From NCBI GenBank assembly GCA_023398495.1, contig JAEWSG010000068.1, forward strand, positions 1 through 14,690: a DNA stretch of 14,690 bases, given 5' to 3'. Every line of letters begins with the position of its first letter. Within the stretch, counting starts at the first letter, position 1. The position numbers and the translations under genes were made by a program. The DNA is from Bacillota bacterium. GTDB lineage: Bacteria > Bacillota > Clostridia > Acetivibrionales > Acetivibrionaceae. The notes beneath the pieces were generated by a model. The model was given only the letters and a program-made list of their open reading frames with translations. It was not told the origin of the DNA and searched no databases. Below are positions 1 to 5,680 of this stretch, piece by piece.

Positions 1-528
1 CTGCACTGGTTTTATTTGATTTAGCTTCAGTGTATGTACTTCCGTCCTCATTAATTCGGGTAACAGTGTATTTATAATATGCATAGGCAGTACCACCAAA
101 GGTAATTTTACCACTTGCCGTTTTTGATACTGGTCCATCCAACCATTTGCTATCTATAGGATTGTCATAGCGACTGGTGGTTGAATCATATGTTGCATCT
201 TTTCTATATACTGTTGTGTTGATTACAGGATGTTTTACTATTGTACCTGCCACCTCATCTACACCTTGAGTTGCTGGGCTGAAATTTCTAAACAAATCAG
301 CAGTTTTATTATTTATACTCAAATCTCCCCATGCCTTACCATATAAGCTTCCCCTTGGTGCTGTCAATTTTGCAGATATATCCTTACCATCAGCAAGAGG
401 AAATTTGACTTTTCTGCTCAATACGTTATAGTCGAGGTCAAACTTTCTTGATGTGTTAATTCATCAACCTTTACAAATTTAGGCAATACCATTACTAGCG
501 TGAGTATGAAAATCATTATTCTTTTCAT
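1..528 (-). pseudogene. Exported protein gene, frameshifted and cut by the left edge
   Basis: The ATG (526-528) overlaps the TGA of the stalk-protein gene (ATGA), with AAGGAG at 539-544, so the two genes are probably translationally coupled. The first codons give a signal peptide (MKRIMIFILTLVMVLP...), but that frame stops at 418-420 after only 36 residues. A second frame is open from about position 459 to the left edge and gives a plausible extracellular, beta-rich, Thr/Ser/Tyr-rich protein (e.g. KFDLDYNVLSRKVKFPLADG, later WLDGPVSKT and YKYTVTRINEDGSTY). The frames join if one A is added to the GAAAG at 443-447, so this is a single-base deletion or a sequencing error. I do not recognise the family; the last visible part resembles a beta-sandwich repeat. 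The cell-surface role is inferred from the signal peptide and neighbour. Confidence 0.7.
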
Positions 529-1295
529 TCAATCACTACTCCTTCTTTCCAAACCTGCACCATTATACCAATACCACCAGCTTTAGCGGTAACAGTTTTG
601 TTTCCCATAGCAAATTTCTTTAATGGTACCACATCAGATACTGTTTGCTTCTGTCGAACATATTGGAAAACTTCTTTTGCAATATCTACACCATAAACTT
701 CAGCAAACATCTTTTCAGCTACATCAAATCTTGCTTTTAATGTTTCCTGATCTGATGTAAACGTAATAGATATCTCATACTCAACATATGTTTCATTAGT
801 TTCAACCTTAATCCAGCCTGTTATCGGATCCTTTGTAGCCTGTGGCGTAGGCACTACACTTACATTCGTGTCAATGTACACTGTCCTGATTACACTATCC
901 CATCTCACAGTTGCTCCAAACGCTTCAGCTACATATCTGGCAGGCACAAAAGTTCTTCCCTCTTGTAGCAACGCAGCCGTATCCATTTGGAGCTTCTTAC
1001 CATCTAGTTCATATTCTTTCTTTCCTATGTATAGAATCAACTTATTACCGCCCTTTACAAAAGTCGCTTTCTGTGCAGAGCCATCCCATGTCACTGTTGC
1101 ACCTAGCTCCTCGCCAATAAACCTTGCTGGTGTCTGGGTTCTTCCATTTGCATCTATGAATGGCTGTGCATCAGGAAAAAACAATCTATCACCGTTTACC
1201 ACTATACGAAGCGGCATTTCACCTAAAACGTTCAATACTGAAAATATTGTTGTCATAACAAGAACAACTGTAATAACCAGAGCAATCTTTTTCAT
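525..1295 (-). CDS. Secreted stalk-domain protein (copper amine oxidase N-like)
   Basis: A 256-residue exported protein. Residues 1-26 form a signal peptide (KK followed by a long hydrophobic run). Residues about 28-142 carry the stalk or copper-amine-oxidase-N-like domain (PF07833 type), with its two characteristic half-repeats: RTQTPARFIGEELGATVTWD at 52-71 and RTFVPARYVAEAFGATVRWD at 114-133. In Clostridia and Paenibacilli this domain is usually a cell-surface module and does not imply amine oxidase activity; no catalytic TPQ region is present. After a short Pro/Thr linker (about 147-157), the C-terminal ~100 residues are a domain I do not recognise. The start is supported by AAGGAGGA at 1306-1313, 10 nt upstream. 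The stop overlaps the ATG of the next exported protein, so the two are likely made together. Confidence 0.88.
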   Translation of the reverse strand: MKKIALVITVVLVMTTIFSVLNVLGEMPLRIVVNGDRLFFPDAQPFIDANGRTQTPARFIGEELGATVTWDGSAQKATFVKGGNKLILYIGKKEYELDGKKLQMDTAALLQEGRTFVPARYVAEAFGATVRWDSVIRTVYIDTNVSVVPTPQATKDPITGWIKVETNETYVEYEISITFTSDQETLKARFDVAEKMFAEVYGVDIAKEVFQYVRQKQTVSDVVPLKKFAMGNKTVTAKAGGIGIMVQVWKEGVVIE

Positions 1296-1610
1296 AATAC
1301 AAAAATCCTCCTTGTTTTGGGTTTAATATAGTACTATTATCACTTAAATCCATTATGCTCATTTAACCAAGAATATTATCAGACTTAACTTCCTACTTTG
1401 ACTTTCAGAATTTGCAGAAATTGAAATGTATCAGATAAACGTAATCATTTTTTGCAACAAACAAAATCTTCATTACTATTTTACCATAATCTCCTATAGA
1501 GATAAACATTTCCAGAACACAATTTCAAAAAATATCAAATTCATAAAATCCCTGAGCAATAAAAAAACACACATACAATTTATTAAGTCTTTAAAAATCC
1601 AAATTTTGTA
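1296..1610. other. Intergenic region with no convincing gene
   Basis: This very AT-rich spacer separates two divergent transcription units. Its left end holds the ribosome binding site of the stalk-protein gene. A 62-codon plus-strand open frame (1426-1614) is low-complexity, Ile/Lys/Asn-rich, lacks a ribosome binding site and looks like chance. I saw no strong hairpin. A minus-strand promoter for the stalk gene must lie here, but only weak candidates are visible (for example GATAAT without a good -35). Confidence 0.6.
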
Positions 1611-1639
1611 TTGAAATAGCAAGCTAATTATGGTAGAAT
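1611..1639 (+). promoter_or_regulatory. Sigma-A type promoter of the ABC exporter operon
   Basis: The -35 box TTGAAA (1611-1616) and the -10 box TAGAAT (1634-1639) are separated by exactly 17 bases. TG at 1631-1632 adds an extended -10 (TGGTAGAAT). Transcription would start near 1646, leaving a leader of about 60 nt before the GTG start at 1706. No dyad operator is obvious. Confidence 0.7.
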
Positions 1640-1705
1640 CATTAATTCATTAAGTGATAGTCAAGTTATTTTACCTGTGCCGTCATATATTGGAGGGAGA
1701 GAATC

Positions 1706-2680
1706 GTGATTGAGCTACAAAATGTATGCAAAACTTTTAAGGTTGCAAGGAAAAACGCAGGTTTCATAGAAGCTGTTCGAGCAATGTTTCATAAGGAATA
1801 CGAGTACATAAAGGCTCTTGATAATGTCTCTTTCAAAATAAATAAAGGTGAAATGGTAGGTTATATTGGACCAAATGGAGCAGGTAAAAGTAGTACTGTA
1901 AAAATCATGTGTGGCATTTTATCACCAGAAAGTGGATTGTGTACAATAAATGGCCTGACCCCTTGGAAAGATAGAATACGACACGTTAGAGACATAGGCG
2001 TTGTTTTTGGTCAACGGTCTCAACTGTGGTGGGATGTGCCAGTTGTGGACAGCTTTGAATTACTGCGGGATATATATAAAATTGAAGAGAAAACATACAA
2101 ATCAAATCTGAATAAGCTTTCTACCTTACTTGATATTGAAACAATTATTAAAACTCCTGCAAGACAATTATCTCTTGGTCAACGTATGCGTTGTGAAATT
2201 GCGGCTTCACTTTTACATAATCCTAAAATTCTATTCTTGGATGAACCCACCATTGGACTTGATGCTGTTTCTAAAATTGCAGTGCGCAATTTTATTACCA
2301 ATATAAATAGGGAAGAAAAAACCACTGTCATATTGACAACCCATGATATGCAAGATATTGAAGCTTTAACAAAGAGAATTATTTTAATTGGAAAAGGTAA
2401 AATTCTGCTTGACGGGGACTTGGGTACATTAAAAAAGCAATACACCGAACAAAAGAAAATAACGGTTGAATATGCAGAAGGAACCCTCTCCTTATGTGAT
2501 GGATTGACCCTGTTAGAAAGCATCCATGGTAGGGCAATTATTGCATTAGACACAAATAAAATTTCAATATCAAATGCAATTGCAGAGCTTTCAAAAAACC
2601 TTGAAGTTCTGGATATTTCAGTAGCAGGGACAACTACCGAAGAAATCGTGGTCTCTCTTTACAAGGAGTACCAAATATGA
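1706..2680 (+). CDS. ABC transporter ATP-binding protein (ABC-2 exporter, COG4586 type)
   Basis: A 324-residue ATPase powering the two permeases encoded directly downstream. All ABC motifs are present: Walker A GPNGAGKS (55-62), Q-loop Gln103 in FGQRSQLWWD, signature LSLGQ (155-159), Walker B ILFLDE (175-180) and H-loop His213 in TTHD. The GQRSQLWWD Q-loop and an N-terminal extension before the core beta strands (FHKEYEYIKALDNVSF) are typical of the COG4586 family, which pairs with COG4587/COG3694 permeases. The C-terminal ~85 residues form an extra domain after the nucleotide-binding core. Translation starts at GTG 1706, supported by GGAGGG at 1692-1697. The last four bases overlap the next gene (ATGA). 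The substrate is unknown; related ABC-2 systems export drugs, lipids or peptides. Confidence 0.93.
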   Translation: MIELQNVCKTFKVARKNAGFIEAVRAMFHKEYEYIKALDNVSFKINKGEMVGYIGPNGAGKSSTVKIMCGILSPESGLCTINGLTPWKDRIRHVRDIGVVFGQRSQLWWDVPVVDSFELLRDIYKIEEKTYKSNLNKLSTLLDIETIIKTPARQLSLGQRMRCEIAASLLHNPKILFLDEPTIGLDAVSKIAVRNFITNINREEKTTVILTTHDMQDIEALTKRIILIGKGKILLDGDLGTLKKQYTEQKKITVEYAEGTLSLCDGLTLLESIHGRAIIALDTNKISISNAIAELSKNLEVLDISVAGTTTEEIVVSLYKEYQI

Positions 2681-3480
2681 GGAAATATATTTCATTTTTC
2701 CGGATACGATTTGTTAATGGTCTTCAATATCGTTCAGCTGCATATGCAGGTATAGTAACGCAATTTGCATGGGGTTTTATGACCCTTTTAATGTTTTGGG
2801 CATTTTATAAAAGTGATATTAATTCATTTCCGATGACTTTTGAACAGTTAAGTTCATATATTTGGTTGCAACAAGCCTTCCTATCTTTGTTTATGGCATG
2901 GTTCTTTGAAAATGAAATTTTTGCTGCTATTACTAGTGGAAATATAGCTTATGAACTATGCAGACCAATAAATGTTTATAATATGTGGTTTACAAGAAAT
3001 GTAGCGAGCAGGCTATCAAAAGTTGTATTACGTTCTATTCCAATTTTGGTAATCGGTGCATTTCTACCGTCACCGTTTGGGATTTCTCTACCAGTTAATT
3101 GGCTCTCAGCATTTTTCTTTATAATTTCTTTAAATATAGGATTTCTAGTTTTGGTTGCCTTTAATATGCTTATTTATATTTCAGCATTTTATACCGTTTC
3201 ACCTATGGGAATACGCATATTATCGGTTTCTTTGGTGGAGTTATTTTCAGGGGCAGTTATTCCGATACCATTTTTGCCCAATGGTATAAAAGAAATATTT
3301 GAACTTCTGCCGTTTGCCTCTATGCAAAACGCACCTTTCTTAATTTATATCGGAAATTCAGATTATAAAAATGCAATTTTTAGTATATTGTTGCAAATGT
3401 TCTGGCTTGTCTCGTTAATAATAATCGGAAAGTTCCTTATGAAAAAAGCATTGAAAAAAGTAGTTGTACAAGGAGGTTGA
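2677..3480 (+). CDS. ABC-2 type permease, first subunit
   Basis: A 267-residue integral membrane protein with about six predicted transmembrane segments (for example around residues 25-45, 62-78, 115-130, 142-170, 178-200 and 238-255). It has no signal peptide and no ATPase motif. Context and the motif LPFASMQNAPFLIYIG near residue 210 fit the uncharacterised ABC-2 permeases that accompany COG4586 ATPases. The ATG overlaps the ATPase stop codon (ATGA, 2677-2680), and AAGGAG lies just upstream within the ATPase gene, so expression is probably coupled. It presumably forms a heterodimer with the following permease. Confidence 0.87.
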   Translation: MRKYISFFRIRFVNGLQYRSAAYAGIVTQFAWGFMTLLMFWAFYKSDINSFPMTFEQLSSYIWLQQAFLSLFMAWFFENEIFAAITSGNIAYELCRPINVYNMWFTRNVASRLSKVVLRSIPILVIGAFLPSPFGISLPVNWLSAFFFIISLNIGFLVLVAFNMLIYISAFYTVSPMGIRILSVSLVELFSGAVIPIPFLPNGIKEIFELLPFASMQNAPFLIYIGNSDYKNAIFSILLQMFWLVSLIIIGKFLMKKALKKVVVQGG

Positions 3481-3482
3481 AA

Positions 3483-4259
3483 ATGAAACTATATCTTAGA
3501 TATTGTTCTATTATTCTGCGTTCACAAATGCAATATAAGTCATCGTTTTTTATGACTGTTATTGGTCAATTTTTAATCTCATTTTCTATGTTTGTTGGTA
3601 TTTATTTTATGTTTCAGCGGTTTAATAGAGTTGAAGGTTTTTCGTACAGTGAAGTTTTACTTTGTTTCGCTATAGTGCTGACGTCTTTTTCAATTGCAGA
3701 ATGTTTTGTCCGTGGATTTGATGCATTTAGCGGAATAATTTCAAACGGGGAATTTGACAGAATTATGGTTCGCCCAAGAAATGAAATTTTTCAAGTGTTA
3801 TGCTCAAAGATTGAATTTACAAGAATCGGACGCTTTTTGCAGGCTGTTATTATTTTTTTCTATGCAATACCTGCAAGCCAAGTAATATGGACATTTGATA
3901 AAATTGCAACACTTATTTTCATGATTGCCGGTGGTGTTTGCCTTTTTTCCGGACTTTTTATTATTTATGCAAGTCTTTGCTTTTTTACAACTGAGGGATT
4001 GGAATTTATAAATATATTTACAGACGGCGGGCGAGAATTCGGTAAATATCCCCTCTTAATATATGGCGATGGTGTATTGAAATTTTTTACTTTTATTATT
4101 CCTCTTGCTCTTGTTCAATACTATCCACTTACATATTTGATTGGCAGAACAAGCACTAAACTATATATTTTTTCACCGCTTTCTGGGATATTATTTCTTA
4201 TTCCCTGCTATATTCTTTGGAGAATTGGATTAAGGCACTATAAATCCACCGGTTCATAA
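3483..4259 (+). CDS. ABC-2 type permease, second subunit (PF06182/COG3694 type)
   Basis: A membrane protein of 258 residues with roughly six hydrophobic segments. It carries the stretches characteristic of this permease family: FDRIMVRPRN near residue 95, then INIFTDGGREFGKYPL and FFTFIIPLALVQYYPLTYL in the last third. The start is fixed by the ribosome binding site: AGGAGG (3471-3476) leaves 6 nt to ATG 3483, whereas the in-frame TTG at 3477 would touch it. The gene therefore begins 2 nt after the stop of the first permease and is the last gene of the operon. A terminator hairpin follows about 45 nt after the stop. The substrate cannot be told from sequence. Confidence 0.88.
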   Translation: MKLYLRYCSIILRSQMQYKSSFFMTVIGQFLISFSMFVGIYFMFQRFNRVEGFSYSEVLLCFAIVLTSFSIAECFVRGFDAFSGIISNGEFDRIMVRPRNEIFQVLCSKIEFTRIGRFLQAVIIFFYAIPASQVIWTFDKIATLIFMIAGGVCLFSGLFIIYASLCFFTTEGLEFINIFTDGGREFGKYPLLIYGDGVLKFFTFIIPLALVQYYPLTYLIGRTSTKLYIFSPLSGILFLIPCYILWRIGLRHYKSTGS

Positions 4260-4303
4260 GTTACGGATGCCTGGAATTTATTGATTATATCTGAACACCA
4301 ATC

Positions 4304-4345
4304 AAAACCCGCTACATTTTTATATGTAACGGGCTTTGTACTTTT
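4304..4345. terminator. Bidirectional intrinsic terminator between convergent operons
   Basis: A stem of up to 14 pairs joins 4304-4317 (AAAACCCGCTACAT) and 4324-4337 (ATGTAACGGGCTTT) around a 6-nt loop. On the plus strand it has two mismatches and is followed by a T-rich tail (CTTTTT). On the minus strand the same two positions become G-U wobbles, so the RNA stem is continuous, and the T-tract is GGGTTTTG. It sits between the last ABC permease gene and the rubrerythrin gene, which converge here, and probably stops both transcripts. Confidence 0.8.
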
Positions 4346-4388
4346 TATCTAATTCTTTTAGTTTTATTTTAATAGTCCTTAGCAACAT

Positions 4389-4883
4389 TTAATACTTTAT
4401 GAATTTATCTCCTGGAACCCCGCAAATACTACATTTCTCAGGAACAAACTTTTCTATATTGCCACAAACCGGACACAAATAGTAGAAAACTTCTTCCGTT
4501 TTATCGAGGTTATCCAATGCTTCCTTATACAATTTAGCATGAACTTCTTCAGCCTTCATCGCTAATGTAAAGGCTCCAATTGCAGATTTTTCTCCTTCTT
4601 CTTTTGCAATTTCAATAAATTCCGGGTACATTTCTTTATATTCATGAGTTTCTCCAGCCATTGCATCCTTTAAGTTTTCAATAGTTGAATTTATTTTGCC
4701 GGCTAATTCCAATTCCTTCATTGCATGCAACGTTTCTGCATCGGCGGCAGCTCTGAATAACTTCGCAGCATTCAAATTTCCTTCTGCCTCAGCTTTTTTT
4801 GAAAATGCCAAATACTTTCTGTTTGCCTGAGATTCTCCCGCAAATGCTTCCATTAAATTTTTAAAAGTCTTTTTTTCACTCAT
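4389..4883 (-). CDS. rbr: Rubrerythrin
   Basis: A 164-residue non-haem diiron peroxidase that reduces hydrogen peroxide in the cytoplasm of anaerobes. The ferritin-like four-helix domain spans about 1-132, with candidate iron ligands Glu17 (AFAGES), Glu50 and His53 (ETLH), Glu78/Glu81 (GETHEY), and Glu112 with His115 (EEVH). A C-terminal rubredoxin-like centre has Cys137, Cys140, Cys151 and Cys154 (CPVCG...CSICG, 10 residues between pairs). The open frame extends upstream into the SWIM gene, but ATG 4883 is the true start: GGAGGA at 4891-4896 lies 7 nt upstream and the family begins at this point. The gene follows the SWIM protein by 46 nt and also has its own promoter at 4921-4929. Expression may rise under oxygen or peroxide stress, but no clean PerR box is visible. 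Confidence 0.95.
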   Translation of the reverse strand: MSEKKTFKNLMEAFAGESQANRKYLAFSKKAEAEGNLNAAKLFRAAADAETLHAMKELELAGKINSTIENLKDAMAGETHEYKEMYPEFIEIAKEEGEKSAIGAFTLAMKAEEVHAKLYKEALDNLDKTEEVFYYLCPVCGNIEKFVPEKCSICGVPGDKFIKY

Positions 4884-4920
4884 TTTCGTTTCCTCCGTTT
4901 TATCTTGAATTAGTTTATTA

Positions 4921-4929
4921 ATTATATCA
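4921..4929 (-). promoter_or_regulatory. Extended -10 promoter of rubrerythrin, abutting the SWIM stop codon
   Basis: On the minus strand the sequence reads TGATATAAT, a consensus -10 (TATAAT, 4921-4926) preceded by TGn. It begins at the base after the SWIM gene's TGA stop (4930-4932). The -35 position has only a weak match (GAGTTG/GTTGAT near 4943-4949), as is usual for extended -10 promoters. Transcription would start near 4914, with a leader of about 30 nt that contains the GGAGGA site. Confidence 0.6.
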
Positions 4930-5658
4930 TCATTTTTGAGTATCAACTCCAAACAATGCTGCAATATCTCCATCCTCAAGGATACGTCTGCTCTTTGCAT
5001 CAGCTTTAGAAAGCATAGCTTTAGTTTTTCCTTGTATCGCCTTTGATATTAGGTCTTCAATATTTACATCCCTTAGAGAAAAAAACATTTCCGGGTTGTC
5101 ATCGAGACGAGATCCTATACCGTACAAAACTGACGCCACATGCTTACACATTGAAGCCCAATCGGGGCAAGAGCAATCAAAAGAAATTTCTTTTGGTGAA
5201 GGAAACAATCCACTTCCCTTTGCAGTAAATAATTCGGAAAGTGCCTTAGGGAATTTGCCGTCTATCAATTCCTGAAGGGATTCTATTTTGCCTTCACAGG
5301 ACTTAATTATTTTCTTCCACAAGTCATCATTAATTCTTTGAATTCTTACGTCAACCTCATACGGTTTTGCCCTGCTTCCCTGTACAAGAGCTCTTACAAT
5401 CCCTTTATCTATCTTAAGGTCAAGAACCGAACCATTTCGCACATAGGTTCTACCCCTTTCTATGCGGTTTGAATAGTCCGAATAGCTCTCTAGATTATTA
5501 TTCCAGGCTTTACCCCACCATGTCTTTGCAATAGACCTGCCTTCAATAACAATCGGGCTTATATCCTTATTCTTCTTTTTAAGCTTCTCTACAGCTTTCA
5601 TGGCTTTGTTTTTACGTTCTTCAGCTGTAACATATTTTCCATATCCGTAAAAAGACAT
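4930..5658 (-). CDS. SWIM zinc-finger protein (COG4279 type), partner of SNF2 helicase
   Basis: A 242-residue cytoplasmic protein. The SWIM zinc finger is complete: Cys162-x-Cys164-x6-Cys171-x-His173 (DCSCPDWASMCKHVASVLYG). The N-terminal half carries the block typical of this family (IAKTWWGKAW about residues 43-52, and GRTYVRNGSVLDLKI about 69-83). SWIM domains bind DNA or protein partners and in bacteria are often encoded next to, or fused with, SWI2/SNF2 ATPases, which is what is seen here: the SNF2 gene ends 22 nt upstream on the same strand. ATG 5658 is preferred because AGAGGTGA (5666-5673) lies 7 nt upstream; the in-frame GTG at 5664 lies one base from it. The exact role is unknown; I infer that it targets the helicase. 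Confidence 0.9.
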   Translation of the reverse strand: MSFYGYGKYVTAEERKNKAMKAVEKLKKKNKDISPIVIEGRSIAKTWWGKAWNNNLESYSDYSNRIERGRTYVRNGSVLDLKIDKGIVRALVQGSRAKPYEVDVRIQRINDDLWKKIIKSCEGKIESLQELIDGKFPKALSELFTAKGSGLFPSPKEISFDCSCPDWASMCKHVASVLYGIGSRLDDNPEMFFSLRDVNIEDLISKAIQGKTKAMLSKADAKSRRILEDGDIAALFGVDTQK

Positions 5659-5680
5659 TAACACTTCACCTCTTTATACA

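Noticed and set aside
868..1326. 152-codon plus-strand open frame across the stalk-protein gene
   Set aside because: It is a shadow of the minus-strand gene, which has a signal peptide, conserved repeats and a strong ribosome binding site.
1426..1614. 62-codon plus-strand open frame in the gap before the ABC operon
   Set aside because: It is low-complexity, Ile/Lys/Asn-rich, has no ribosome binding site and lies in very AT-rich DNA; it also overlaps the operon's -35 region.
4884..5000. Longer rubrerythrin with 39 extra N-terminal residues
   Set aside because: The extension lies within the 3' end of the SWIM gene and its following promoter, and the family starts at the ATG at 4883, which has a well-placed GGAGGA.
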